Counted from the stretch's first letter, positions 1 through 12,409 are shown. The stretch: DNA of 64,000 nt from Phaseolus vulgaris (GCF_000499845.2 NC_023757.2:44203956-44267955), one strand, 5' to 3'. The notes: generated from the letters alone by a model not told the origin. Numbers and translations are program-made.

Positions 1-721
1 AACACTGATGCTCCTTTGTATGATGTTGAATCTTATCGAAGACTTGTTGGGAGACTCTTATATCTCACCAACACTTGACCATATCTGAGTTTCGCCATTC
101 ATCTTCTTAGCCATCTTCTTAGCCAGTTTGTTCATAATCCAACTATTTATCATCATCAAGCGGCACAACATGTTCTTCGATACATTAAGTCCAACCCTGC
201 TCAAGATCTTTTCTTTTCCTCTGATAGTGAAATTCAGTTAAAGGGGTTTAGAGATTCAGATTGGACCTCTTGTCCACTAGAAAATCTACCACTGGTTATT
301 GTATTTTCTTGAGAACTTCTCTCATTTCATGAAAATCCAAAAGGTAATCAATTGTCTCGCGTTCTTCTTCAGAAGCCGAATATTGTGTCTTGGTTACTAC
401 AACTTGTGAATTGCAATGGGTTACTTACCTCCTTCAAGATCTACATGTGCAAACCTCTGCCACACTATTCTTTATTGTGACAACCAATCAGCTCGTCACA
501 TAACCCACAATCCTACTTTTCACGAAAGAACGAAACACATTGGCATTGATCATCATGTGGTCCGTGACAATCTTCAAATTAATCTTTTCCATCTTCTCCC
601 TATACGTTCGCATGATCAACTCGTTGATGTCTTCACCAAGACTCTTTATAGTTTTTCTTTTAGAAATATTATTTCCAAGCTTGGATTAAAAATCATACAT
701 AATCTAGTTTGAGGGGGCTAT
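1..721 (+). pseudogene. Ty1/copia polyprotein 3' end (RT/RNase H), broken
   Basis: Remnant of the C-terminal part of a copia-type Pol polyprotein; its 5' part lies beyond the window edge. Reading across frames gives typical pieces in order: [40 protein letters not shown] (as [11 protein letters not shown] at about 470-510) and [12 protein letters not shown] near 605-640. The CDNQSA block with HERTKHI is a hallmark of the copia RNase H region. Stops and frame changes occur near 78, 310 and 400, so it cannot make a full protein. The last open stretch (416-712) ends just before a G-rich tract (711-716) that fits a polypurine tract, followed by an LTR. Confidence 0.9.
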
Positions 722-936
722 TGTAACTTGTATTATTTGTTATGACTTATGTTTACTGTTTTTACTATTTTGCCCTTCCACATGTTTATATAGAAAGTGG
801 TACTCTTAGTGTAAAATTCGAATTTTCTCTGATCAATTTTATGAATACAGAGGCTTTGTTTTCTTCTTGCTTCATTCTTAGTTTCATGAATCTTTCTTAC
901 TAAGCTCTCCTAGATGGATTATCATATTCAATAACA
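722..936 (+). mobile_element. 3' LTR of the copia remnant (approximate ends)
   Basis: Directly after the polypurine-like GAGGGGG comes TGTAACTTGTATTATTTG, a plausible LTR start, and the stretch runs to ...TTCAATAACA, a plausible LTR end. A TATATAGAAA motif near 787-796 could be the LTR TATA box. The 5' LTR is not in the window, so ends are judged only from TG...CA form and position. Confidence 0.5.
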
Positions 937-1023
937 GCAACTCACAAACATTCACATTAAAAATAGAGACTGTGAAATGAGAGAGATACTTAAATGCGAA
1001 ATGGCACCATAAATGCGACACTT

Positions 1024-1133
1024 AAATACGAGAGTGGTGAAATGCGAGTTGCAATGGCACCGCCAGACTGAAATGCGAGAGTAGTGAAATGCAAGTTGCA
1101 ATAGCGTCATGATACTGAAATGCGAGAGTGACG
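1024..1133. repeat. 47-bp tandem repeat, about 2.3 copies
   Basis: Copies 1024-1070 and 1071-1117, with a partial third to 1133. Each begins AAATGCGAGAGT and contains GTGAAATGCGAGTTGCAAT. AAATGCGA also occurs singly just upstream (about 990-1020), so the array may have been longer. Confidence 0.8.
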
Positions 1134-1139
1134 ATTGTA

Positions 1140-2440
1140 TATTTGAATAATAAAAAAATAACTATTTTTTAATGATCAAATGATTGAATTAGTATATATA
1201 TACATATATATATATATAAACTTCAATCTCTTATGCAAATAGTTAACATAGTTGGCATTAAATAGTAATTAATTTTGTAAAATGGTAGAAACATAATAAT
1301 TCATACAAGTATATTAGTTTTAATGATAGCATACATTTCATTAATACAAAACAGTGATAAAAAATTGTTTTGGGAAAAAAAATCATTAGAGTAATATAAA
1401 ATTTGGAACTAAATGTTGTTTCAAATAATAATTTCCTTTTAATATCGTAAGTATGAGAATAACTTCATTATTTTATTTTATTTTGAAGAAATACAAGTAT
1501 TGTTGGATTTCAGTTAAATGAAACACCAACCTTTAGAAAAATTGGGTAAAGCAGCTTCAAATCATGCCTTAAAACCAATGTATTATAAAATAGATATTAA
1601 TATAAGACATAAACCAATTGAAGATAACATAAATTTCACAATTTAAAAAACCAAAATATAAAACTAAATAGCCTTAAACATAATAAACACAAATTTTAAA
1701 TTTGCAAAAACTATTTTTAACTTTTCTTTATCTTGATTCTGAATGAGCTTGATGTTATGCATCTTCATTTCAGAGTTTATTTCTATAAGAGGTGAACAAG
1801 TTTCCAACTTAATTATTTGTAATATCATAGTTTTATACCGGAAACAATTTATTCATTCTCATAAGTTTTAAAGTTTTTTTTTGGTTAATGTCTTCATTTT
1901 TTGTCAACCTTAACTAAACATTTGTTACTTGATCAATTTGTAATATTATATTTCATTTAGGTATAAATGTGTTCCTTAAATGGAGTGATCCAACAAATTT
2001 TACTTTCACAGAACACAACATCCAAACCTATACCATTTGCATGAAAATTACCATTATTTTCACAAAGAGGTGCTTAATTGTGCCAAATCCAACATAAGAA
2101 CCATTATGATAAAACAAAATTTATAGTTTTGAAAAAGTAAAAATGGATAAGTATTATTATTAATAATTATAGGGATATAGCTTCAATGTATTCTCTTAAG
2201 TCCTCCTTTGTTTTCTATTAATAATGATAAAATACTCTTACTCGGAATTAATAATTCAGATATTGTCCAACCAGGTTGAATATCAATATCTTATCAGCTT
2301 TCCAAATTCAATCAGTTCTATGATATATATCTTTTCCTCACCTAGAAATAATTACACGATACACTCATTAATTGAACTTGTTATTTGTAATATTGGAGTT
2401 AATATTATTCTATCCTTTAAATACTCCAAATTGTGCACGT
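1140..2440. other. AT-rich intergenic stretch, no gene seen
   Basis: Contains a short (TA)n microsatellite at about 1192-1219. Short similar phrases such as TTATTTGTAATATTGGAG recur at about 1815, 1935 and 2385, hinting at an old degraded repeat. No ORF here resembles a known family. Confidence 0.5.
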
Positions 2441-2759
2441 AATCTACCAACTCCAAATGATAAATTTTGCAATATCTTCTGCTAGCTTTAGCGCCACCCA
2501 ACAGTAAGTGGCTCGTTCATGCACCCCCACAACAAAATGACTCCTTTATAATGAATTAAAGCAGAATTAATCGATTCTTGACATGGTGCAACAAAACACA
2601 TGAGGCACACGTTCTTGGCGTCAAAATATCTCATGCACACCAGAAAACATCTAAACAGTAAACACCTCATGCATCACGATAGAGGACGCTGTAAATTTTA
2701 TGTATTCAATGGAAAAATCCATCCTATTGAAGCATAAGAAAAAAGACAAAAGTCGTCAT

Positions 2760-2938
2760 ATACCTATTGGGAAAGGGAAGATCATATTGGGAAAGGGAAT
2801 ATCATATTGTGAAAGGGAAGATACCTATTGGGAAAGGGAAGATACCTATTGGGAAAGGGAAGATACCTATTGGGAAAGGGAAGAAGAAACACATTACAGT
2901 AACAGTACTAACATCATATACCTGTAGGGAAAGGGAAG
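2760..2938. repeat. 20-21-bp purine-rich tandem repeat
   Basis: Unit ATACCTATTGGGAAAGGGAA plus G. Six adjacent copies (2760-2883, three of them identical) and a seventh at 2918-2938 after a 34-bp spacer; AAGAAACA follows both the block and the separate copy. It lies just beyond the stop codon of the MLF-like gene, so it may fall in that gene's 3'UTR, where the transcribed strand would read CTTCCCTTTCCCAATAGG. Open frames through the array are only the repeat read as protein. Confidence 0.9.
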
Positions 2939-3010
2939 AAGAAACATTAACTGTAAAAGACGCTGTGTACATTGATAATGGAGTTTAAGTATTTTTGCAA
3001 CATTAGTGCC

Positions 3011-6000
3011 TTAATTTCGGCCACGCCCTACTCCTGGACGGTTGAATGGACTGCTAGCATTTGAATGTGCCCTTGCCCTCTGGTGTTCGCCAGAAGAACC
3101 AACTTCATTTGCTTCAGATATTCTTAACACCGGATGGCTATGCTCCGAAGAAGGAAGTGCCCAACCTCCCCGCCTCGCCTGCTCAGCCTGCCCATTACTA
3201 CCGCTAGCTTCTGAAACACCGAAGAGAACAAATTAAAAAAGACAAACAACAAATGAACCGGAGCTCCTTTTAAAAGTTAAAATAAACTCTCAACAGCCAT
3301 AGTGTAAGTATTTTAGCACAAAAATATAGATCACCCCAAGTGGTTATTGCTATTTATTTCAATGTCATAGTACTATTTTACTCAATGTAAATTGATATTT
3401 TGTTTGGTTCTTTTCCAAATTTTGTAAAAGCATACATGACAGCTCCGAACCACAAAATTTACAAATATAATAGATAACCAAAAGTATATGAACATAAAGA
3501 AGCATACCCGCAACATACTGGAAAAATTATTTCAAATGAGCAAATGTGGGAGTTGAAAGAAGATTGGAGAAAAGAAGTCGAAAATGGAAAGACAGAAACA
3601 GTTGTGCTCGAAAGTGCTCATGAAAAAGCTGAACTAGTAGTTCTTTATTTTATGGAGGACCTAGTAGCTTTGAAAATAGTACAAATGCATGTTATTACTT
3701 AAACTGATTTCTGTCAAAAACTACTAATGATGTAAATCATTTTTGTATTATAGTTACCGAGCTTGATAGATGCAAACACAATATTGGGATAGTTTGTCAC
3801 AGGATGACCACTATCCTGAATTTTTTATGCATATTAAGTAATTAAAAATGCACCACTTTTCTTCAAAGAGAAAAGAAAACACTAGAAACAAAAAGAACAG
3901 GGGGAAAATGCAGGTGAGAACACAAAGACGTTGCTCTACAAAAACTTGTGCAAATACATAAAACACCCCTGTATTATTAAAACTCAAAACTTAAGGTTTA
4001 AGGGCATTTAAAGTTTTGGGAATACTTCACTGTTGCAAGCCAAATTGCACACAAGTACGCAACATGCCCCCACAGCCATGACACTAAACCGTGCTATTAT
4101 AGTGTGAAAGCAGCACCCATAACCTCTCTACCACCATAGCACACACTATTGATAATCTAGTTCTGCAGTAAATTACTTTAATTTCCTCAATTTTAGTTAT
4201 TCAAGAACATTAATACTTGTAATCCCATGAATATATTACATTATTTAGCAGAGATTTTTACAAAACAGTATCGTTAAGGAAACTTTTGGGTACATATATA
4301 TAAACATATAACTGGAAATATTATCTGGTAAATTGTAGAGATATTTTCCAGTGAATAGAGATAATTACGCACCAATACTCCCAGTCCATCCAGGCAAATA
4401 GTTTTGACCCTTCACTTTCCATTCTTCTTCAAAGCCAGAAAGTCCATCTACAATATCACAACCCAAAAACCTTTCAGGAATGCTGACATACAAGTATATG
4501 AAAGTGTGAAAGTAATGTCATATCCTGGATAGTGGTTCAAAACCAATATCACACGATAGTTGATAGAAGGATGATCACAACCACATAATTTCTACACACA
4601 AATTAAATAATTTCTATTACAAACAAGTATATAAATGCTACAAAGATAGCCATAATTAATGGCATATTAATAGTTAAAGTCATAATTTTATCCAAACACT
4701 CCAATAACAAGGATCAAGCAAGTAATATAAAAGGAAAAAGAAAAGTACAGCGACAAAGGCCACTGTTAGGTTTACCTATCTGAACAGAAAACAACAGTGA
4801 AAAAGGAGAAAACAAAACAGACGTATAGCATATTATACACACAATTGCAAAAAAACAAAACATAAGCTCCTCTTTGATGTGAACAGAACCCCAAGGATGA
4901 GAACAGAGGAAAGACCACGAAAGGTCTGCCAGAGTTCCAAAAGAATGTGGATTAGCTGGAAACACAGAGGAGAGTTATCCATTGGAGTCACTGCTGTAGA
5001 AAGAAATAACAGGCAAGCCTTCCATCGAAGGGCCCATAGCTGCAATGCAACCCTAGGCAACATTGCTATAGCAGCACTATAATGGAACCATTGACTACTA
5101 TGGTCATATGATATCACCACCATAGATTCATGAATATCAGATAAATGACCTACCTTCATTTATATTGTGCAAAGTCTGCATACTATCCACCCTACCATCA
5201 GAATTCAGTTTCTTGGAGAGAGAATGACCCTATAAAACATCACATATAAGTAAAATAACATCAGTTAGAGACCTGTTATAAGTTAAAGCATTAAAAAGTT
5301 AACCACAAAAGTTATTCCAAAACCAAACCTAGTGAATCTACCATAGCAACCAAAGAGAATAATATCAGAATACCTTGCCATGAATGCCTCTAGAAATTAA
5401 GTGAGAAGCTTCTCTTTTTGAACTATCAGCCTCCTTGATCTCTTCAAAGGTCACCTAACACAGAAAAAATGGTATCAGAAAAATAACATTCTGCAAATCT
5501 CACTATAGCTTTTAATCAACAATTCAAATGCTTACTCCATCACTCCCAGCCCTTCTTGTCCTTGAGGAAGTATAATATGTTCCATTTGCACCACCATAGC
5601 TGACTGTTGAGCTCTGGAAGCAGAAGCTTTGAGATTGATGCTGAGGTCCAGTTGTAATAACTCCGTTGTACTCATTTCCAGAGTGCAAATGTCTGCTCTT
5701 CTTCCCTGCAACATGAACTAGAAATAATCAGCCTAAGCAAATCCAAGCTGCCCCTTTTGGGAGATAGAGCAAAAGCACCTACTGCTGCGGGAAAAGACAT
5801 GCATTACCTTCAGTTTCATCATCTGGATATTCAACAGAGGGTTCATCATTTGACCTACTATGCTTTCTCGGATTTTCTTTCCTCTCCTCTGTTGTGTCCT
5901 CGTTTTCATCATCAGAGTCCAATTCCTGAATGATTGGTCCCCTTTGCCTACTAGGCTCTGGAGCTTGACGGTCAAGGAACCCAGACGGATACGCCCTTGG

Positions 6001-6291
6001 GTATTGATGCTGAAGAAACCCAGATGGAAGCATCCCTGGGACTTGCTGCTGAAGAAACCCAGATGGATGCAAACCCGGTGGAAAAGGAAATCCAGTAGGA
6101 CCACCAAAGGGACTAGATTCGAACATCCCTCCGAAAGGCCGGGTGAAGAAAGGATCGTCAAACGGGTCCCTACCCCCAAAAAAGCTTGAGATTAAACTCC
6201 TGGGAGGTCCTAAGGAACCAAACCCTCCAAACCCACCAAAAGGGTCACCAAAATTGGAGAAAGGATCCCTGCCACCCCCGCGTCCTTGCAT
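3011..6291 (-). CDS. MLF (myeloid leukemia factor)-like protein, six coding exons
   Basis: Coding exons (minus): 6291-5808, 5705-5536, 5454-5374, 5229-5154, 4447-4373, 3210-3011. Each intron is GT...AG and the exons total 1086 nt in one frame (361 residues), strong support for the model. The N-terminal 75 residues are Gly/Phe/Pro-rich (GGRDPFDDPFF), followed by three PSGFL repeats 13 residues apart (76-80, 89-93, 102-106), an acidic Asp/Glu/Ser stretch (about 124-161), then the conserved MLF core (about 186-270) with SSTVSYGGANGTYYTSS and GFEEEWK...LPGWTG. The tail is Arg/Gly/Ser-rich and ends GVGRGRN. MLF family members bind nuclear partners and affect transcription and protein stability in animals; the plant role is unclear. 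Start codon: first ATG after the 5'-UTR acceptor. Confidence 0.93.
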
Positions 6292-7011
6292 TCTATCTAT
6301 GTGCAGTATTCACTGAAAATACAGGTTGCAATCAGGGTAATTAAAACGCAATAAAAACGCAAAAACCATTCAAACCTTAATCAAGGATTCAATACAAGCT
6401 CTTTCAGAAAAATCTAATCATAATGAATTCTCCTTATGAAGCCTAATTAATGATTATATATGTTTATTAAATTCTTGTGTAAATGTAAACACTTGCTTCA
6501 AACCCAAGCTGCTTCATCATAATCCCTAGAAAGGCCTCAGAAAAGAAGGCCAGAACGCTTATTTGCATATACCGAATTTCAATTACAGAACCAATGAACC
6601 AAAAAGCATGGTAACAAGATGATTTAAACAGGAAGATCAGTGAAACAAAACAAACAATAGCTAATAATGAAAAATGATGAAGCATAAGACGAAACCAGAT
6701 GAACATAATTAAAATTCAAAATCCGTAAAATGAAAGAGAGAGGTGTACCAGAGAGACAATGAGCGAGTAGAGAGGGCGAAAACGAAAAGGAGCGACAAAG
6801 AGTGGTGAAAGACCAACCCAATTATTTGAGACCTAAAGATGTGTTCCCAATTTATACACATTCATTGGATGCTTGTAATTCTCTCATGAAAATAGAACTC
6901 TCTAGCACAATTCATAGCATTAGATACCAGATATCAGATATCAGCGTCAGCATCCATTCTGCACCAACATTTAATGTGGGCTTTTTTGTCATCTTAACCC
7001 AAAGGGCCCAA
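6292..7011 (-). promoter_or_regulatory. Promoter and 5'UTR (with intron) of the MLF-like gene
   Basis: On the minus strand a TATAAAT box lies at 6856-6850 and a TTGGGCCC element (site II type, bound by TCP factors in many plant housekeeping genes) at 7011-7004. A 5'-UTR intron is likely: donor CTCTG|GTACACC after 6749 and acceptor TTTTCAG|TGAATA before 6312, giving intron 6748-6313. Start of transcription would be near 6820. These are motif readings, not mapped ends. Confidence 0.6.
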
Positions 7012-7049
7012 CAACCTTTTCATCACCTCAGTAAACTTCATTAAATCAA

Positions 7050-8044
7050 TTTTTTTTTATATATTTCTAGAGTAAAAATCTATCCATTCAATTTATAATA
7101 TTCTTACATTATTAAGATTTTTAATATCACTTTTTCTTATTATTCTATAAAAATATTATTACTATATATAAAAAAAAAAATTATATAATTCTTTACTAAA
7201 TTTATATTTAAACAATGTAAAGTTTTGCATAATTTTTTCACAATTTTTTTTATCTCTACAACTGTATAAATTTGCTCTAAAAGATATCATTTACTAACAA
7301 AGAATATAGAGTTAAAAAATAATTAGTCATTATAACAATTAATTTATAATTTATATTAAAAAATAATTTAAAATCTAAGTAATTAATAGTTAAAAATTTG
7401 ATAGTTAAGATTGAATACCAGTTTATAATAAAAACTATTGTAGATATCAATTTTTTTTAATTTATGAAATAACATACAACTTAGTCATAACTAATTATTT
7501 TTTGTCTTTAACATTAATTATTATTAAAAAAAATAGTGTTGTATAAATGTAGCTTTGTAATCAATTTTGTATTCATAATATATTAAGTAAATTTATCATT
7601 TTAAATATTAAATTATAATTTTTAACATAATCCAAAATGATACCATATTGTACAAAAATTGAGAGTTAGTCTCTTTTAACTTTTATGTCCACCTTTATAT
7701 TCATACATTTATAATTCTAAACCACTTTCAAATTCAAACCCAGACTCAAACAATCAACAATCATAAATGTTTACCCATCAATCAATCCATACCACAGTTC
7801 AAACATATTTAAGAATTTAATCTCATCATAATCAACATGAAATTTACAAAATCAATAAAATCTATCATCTCTATAATTTTACATTTAATCTCAATCAAAA
7901 CACTTTAGTTTACTCAACAATAAACCTTGCAAGAAAATTTGAAGCATGTGACCACGTCACCTTCATGTATAATAATATTTGTCATGCTTATTTATTCAAC
8001 AATTATAAAATAATTTCCTTAATTTTTATTTTACAATATTAAAT
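7050..8044. other. AT-rich intergenic stretch, no gene seen
   Basis: Very AT-rich with homopolymer runs. No protein family, RNA gene or clear tandem repeat recognised. Confidence 0.5.
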
Positions 8045-8047
8045 ATG

Positions 8048-8420
8048 CACTATAAAAAAATCATTAAATAGAAACCAAATTTAGAAACCCAAAAAAATCC
8101 GTTGTTGTTGTATTGACAAAAGTAGATATTATCTTAGAAACTAAACAAATGATTGATATATAAATTAGTTTATATTAATGATAAATAATTTCTAAATTAG
8201 TATCTAATTAGCTACCAAAGTTTTAGAATTTAAATAATTGGTAACTAAAACCTTGATACCTAATTAGATATAAATTTAGAAACTATTATTAATAATATAA
8301 ACTAATTTAGATACCTATAATGTTTATAGTTTTTAAAATAGTATATAATTTAGTCAATATAGCAATTAATTACTTTTTTGTCTCCAAAATTATTTTATAT
8401 TTGATAATTTTCTAGTAGTG
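8048..8420. mobile_element. Small non-autonomous CACTA (En/Spm-type) element
   Basis: The left end starts CACTATAAAAAAATCATTAA and the right end, read on the minus strand, starts CACTACTAGAAAATTATCAA: imperfect terminal inverted repeats with the CACTA signature. The 3-bp sequence ATG flanks both ends (8045-8047 and 8421-8423), the target duplication length typical of CACTA transposons. Inside, segments such as CTAATTAGATA...TTTAGAAA occur in both orientations around the middle, giving the subterminal inverted structure usual for this class. It has no coding capacity at 373 bp. Confidence 0.85.
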
Positions 8421-8664
8421 ATGTTTTTCATCTTCGTACTATAACGCTAAATTTGGGCTAAATTGGGTAGTCTAGAAATGATTAGAATGGATATTTGAAA
8501 ACAGATGACGTTAATTTTTTTTTACGTGACAAACGGAGTTCTAGCATTTTACTATATTACAATATTATAATATTCACATCTGTAATAAATCATTTCTAAT
8601 GATATGTGAGGGATGAATTATTGTCCACATCAACATAAAGTTCAAAGACTAAATTCAATTTTAA

Positions 8665-9245
8665 CTTTTTTACATAAAATAAATTTCTTTATATAAAAAA
8701 TTTTAAAAAAATAAAAAATATATTATAACTAATAGTTTTGTTATATTAGAACTGAATATTATAATTATAATAAATATCATAATTAATACGTACAATTAAT
8801 ATAAAATGTAAATATTAATTATGATTTATTATAAATATTAATTATAAATATAAATATTATATTAATTATGATACTTGTATTAATTATAAAATATTAATTA
8901 TAATATGACTGAATGAATAAGTTACTCAAAACAGCAAAGCAGCCAACTCAGCCAGAGTTGTAACTGTACAATGTAATTAATTATAACATTAATATTATAA
9001 CTAATATCATAATTAATATTAAATATTATAATTAATAGTAAATGTTATAATTAATATTAAATATTATAGTTAATATTAAATATTATAATTAATATTTATA
9101 ATTATAATAAATATAAATATTTATATTAATTATAATATTTATTATAATTATAAGATATAATTTTAATATAAAAATATATTAATTATAATATATTTTTTAA
9201 ATATTTTAAACTTCTTTTATATAAAAGAATTATTTTATGTTTATA
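8665..9245. repeat. AT-rich fold-back repeat
   Basis: The left arm (from ACATAAAATAA near 8671) and the right arm (ending TTATTTTATGT near 9242) are imperfect reverse complements: TTTATATAAAA, AAATATATTATAA and ATTATAATTATAATAAATAT recur in opposite orientation. The centre holds simple ATTAATATTAAATATTATA repeats plus a GC-richer segment of about 70 bp (8905-8975, with CAAAGCAGCCAACTCAGCC). No coding potential. Confidence 0.65.
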
Positions 9246-9443
9246 CATAAGCAGTATAATAAGACTTGTTTTTCAATCTAAAATATAATGATATATCCGT
9301 AGACATTTTTTTTATCAGCATCCGTAGAAATAAATGAGACTTTTTTTTCAAAATATTATGCTGATTGTTGATATTAGAAAATATCTAAAGTACTGTATCT
9401 ATTTTTTTCCATTTAAGTATTATTAATAATTAAAGGAAAGATA

Positions 9444-9894
9444 CATTAAATTATAAAAAAAATATTGAATTATCAACGAAAAATTATGGTCAAATTTATG
9501 TTTGTCGATAAATTTTTTTATTATCGACAAATGATATTATTAATGGATTTTGATGTATCTTAAAAAATTTATAAATTTGAATGCAAAACAATAAAATTTA
9601 TCAATGAAATTGGTCTAATGGTTAGAGACTCTCCTACTTAGTGGTTTAAAGGTTTTGGTTCAAGTTCTACCTACAACAAAATGATAATGTTATATTTAAT
9701 TGCTTTAATAATATATAATAATATGTTATAATAATCATAAATAATAATTTCTTTAATAATAAATAGTATTTTTAAAATATTAATAATTATGGATGAAATT
9801 ATTTTCGATAATAAATTTAAAAATGAACATGTTATCAATGGATTTTTTATTTTATTTACTGATTTTAACCGTTAATAATATGTTTTTTTTAGTG
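9444..9894. mobile_element. Possible degraded CACTA element
   Basis: The right end read on the minus strand begins CACTAAAAAAAACATATTAT. The opposing left end begins CATTAAATTATAAAAAAAAT, a decayed match. The trinucleotide ATA flanks both (9441-9443, 9895-9897), as expected for a 3-bp target duplication, but AT-rich context makes chance agreement fairly likely. TATCGACAAA/TTTGTCGATA motifs near 9507-9530 form a hairpin. Confidence 0.35.
9611..9668 (+). other. tRNA-like segment (pol III A and B boxes), SINE or tRNA relic
   Basis: TGGTCTAATGG at 9611-9621 fits the A-box consensus and GGTTCAAGTTC at 9657-9667 is close to the B-box, about 45 bp apart as in tRNA genes. The anticodon arm and acceptor stem do not fold convincingly, so it is not a working tRNA. 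A tRNA-derived SINE head or an old tRNA pseudogene is most likely. Confidence 0.4.
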
Positions 9895-10159
9895 ATACAA
9901 AGTTTCTAAAAACAAGTTATTATCATTATTGATAAATAAAATTCAAATTTTAGAACAAACGAATTTAATCCCACCTAGTGAAATAGCAATTAAAAATAGG
10001 ATACACAAATTTGATGACAATCAAAGCAATTACTTGTTCCATACATGAAAACAAGTCACTCAAAAAATATGCATAAAAGAGAAGTAAAACATGTTGGAAG
10101 GATCTAGCTTGAGACGATGTCGTATGGAAGGAAGGCAAGGGAAGAAACGACTTGGAGGT

Positions 10160-10345
10160 TGAATTATAATATTAATATTAATTATAAATATTAAAATAGG
10201 ATCTTATAATATAAATAAATAAAGACATTTATATTAATGATAATATTCATTATAACTATATAAGATCTAGTTTTAACATAAACAAAAATATTAATTATCA
10301 TATATTTTTAATTTTTTTATATATAAAAAATTATTAAATGGGATT
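10160..10345. repeat. Second copy of the AT-rich fold-back arm
   Basis: Resembles the right arm at about 9080-9245: both run through TTATAATATAAATA, ATTTATATTAAT, TATAAGAT(C)TA, TTTTAA(C/T)ATAAA and end TTTTTATATATAAAAAATTATT-like. Suggests a dispersed repeat family rather than simple low complexity. Confidence 0.5.
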
Positions 10346-12400
10346 AAATAAAATACTAAAAATATGTAAACACAAAGATAAATAGATCACTTATTTGAAT
10401 TATTTTATAAAATTATATTTAAAATTAAATTGGCGAAGTTAAAAGTTTAAGTGTTTATTTATTCTAATTCATATCAATTTATAATATCTATAAATAATTA
10501 TTTGGTGGAAAATTATAATTTAAAATATTTTTACTATTGAGTCTATAATTTTATTCCACTGGAATCTCATTTTCCAAATCAAAATTGGGTAAAATTTTAA
10601 CGACAACATTCTCCTATCTTACATAGAATTTGTTTTTGCATTAATCATTTAATTAATCAAATTAATTAAACTATTGCGGACACTGGATCCCCTCATTATT
10701 GTCAATTTTTTTTTTATCAGCAACTATGATTACTATTTGCACTCCCATAATAATAATACAAAATTAAAACACTCTCTTGATGTATCACCCTCATAGCTCT
10801 ATAATACTGTTCGAGAAACTTTGTTTTAGAAAAAATCTCAATCTCATGTGTTCTAAAAAAATTATTTTCGAAAATTCATTAAAGAAATCTCATATATTTT
10901 GAAAATTTTATTACAAAAAACTTTGGAAAGTTTGTTTTGGAAAACTAGTTTTGAAAAACATTTACATTCTGAAATTTTGTTTTAAAATTCTTGTTCTTAA
11001 TAGCTTCTTTTGAAAAAAAAAATCCAAAATAAATAATCCAAAAGTCACCAACTAATAGAACAACCATTTTAAATTTTTTGAAGGTGTAATTAATAAATGT
11101 GGGGGTTCAGGAAATACAAAAAGAAAATAATGATTTGATCCAAACCATTACTTAGTTCACCTATCACCATTCACCATTCACATTTCTTATTCTCTCTCCA
11201 TGTACTTCCTGTGAGTGCATAATTTATTTCCCGTGAAAGGATTTAATGACTAAGTACAGCATCCAATAATTAAAATGGTAAGAAATTTACTTAAGTTTCA
11301 TTACATGCTTATTCATACGAAGGAAAACTTATTTTTCATGTAAATCATCACATCAAATACTGGTTGTAAACTAATTTAAAATCAAATGGTCTCTAAAATA
11401 TCTAAGATGATTTCAACTAAAACTTAGGTATACAACATAATTTATTAATTTATTGTTAGACTTTATGTTAATCATTATACAATCTAAAGGAAAAGATTCA
11501 AGAAATAATGAATATAGAATGATACTACAATCCCATTTAACTCATATTTAGCTTTTCAATAACAAAATTATTAAAATTGGTATTTGTAGTTTGGTTAACT
11601 CATGATTAATACTTAGAATTTTTGTTTGTTCATGACTACTTGTGCATCTAATCAGTTGTAGCTTTCATAGCTCTTTGATAAGTCTGTTTGATAACTTTCG
11701 TAACTTCCTACCCTAAGAAACATGATTTTTGAGTGTGTCTTCTTAACTCTTCCATAATCTTTTAAGTTGTAATACGCTCCACTCCATCTCTACCTCTATC
11801 AAGAAAGTTTATCTTTATTTTCACATGGCATATGAAATGGCACCACCAACAATCGACAACAGAGGATTTCATTAAAGATTTGAAAATGCAATTGATGATA
11901 AAGAATGGAAGAAGATTATCAAGAAACTCAAAAGAAGAACTTGTTCAGAAATGGGAAGAAGATGTTCTATTATTCTATAACTATTTTGAGATTTCCGATA
12001 GTGCATTTGAATATTCATGTTGATAACACGAAAAAAAAAAAAAATTGATAAATGAATCATATTAATATTAAAAAAAAATATATAACACATGTGTTTTCCT
12101 AATATATATATATAAAAGTATACATGTTTGCCAAAAGACATGCAAGTATAATAAAAATGAGATTCATTTGACTAAGAATAAAAATTGATGAGTAATGTGA
12201 TTAAAATTGTATTTTTTAATTGATAAAAAATATAAAATTACAAATTTATGTTTTTATCTAAAAATGGTTGAAAAATAATTTGATTGATTTATATGTGAAT
12301 TATAATTTTTTTAATTAAAATATTTTTTTTAGTACTGTATAAGAATTATTTTGAAAAAAAAAATGAATTATGTGAAATTTTTGAAAAATATTTATGATTG
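10346..12400. other. AT-rich intergenic stretch with a possible decayed MITE
   Basis: 10733-11118 may be a decayed relative of the MITE at 18260: the left part reads TTTGCACTCCCATAATAATA and the right part on the minus strand TCCTGAACCCCCACATTTAT, both like that family's terminal repeat, but no target duplication is visible. 11160-12030 has no recognisable gene; the 63-codon frame at 11832-12023 has no family features. Confidence 0.35.
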
Positions 12401-12409
12401 TCAAAAAAA

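Noticed and set aside
2700..2988. Open frames with repeated YWEREDT and GKIPIGK
   Set aside because: These are the 21-bp tandem repeat translated; no start context or family support.
5733..6189. Long open frames overlapping MLF exon 1 on both strands (minus 5733-6179, plus 5860-6189)
   Set aside because: They are other-frame shadows of the coding exon; only the frame starting at 6291 joins with the other five exons and matches the family.
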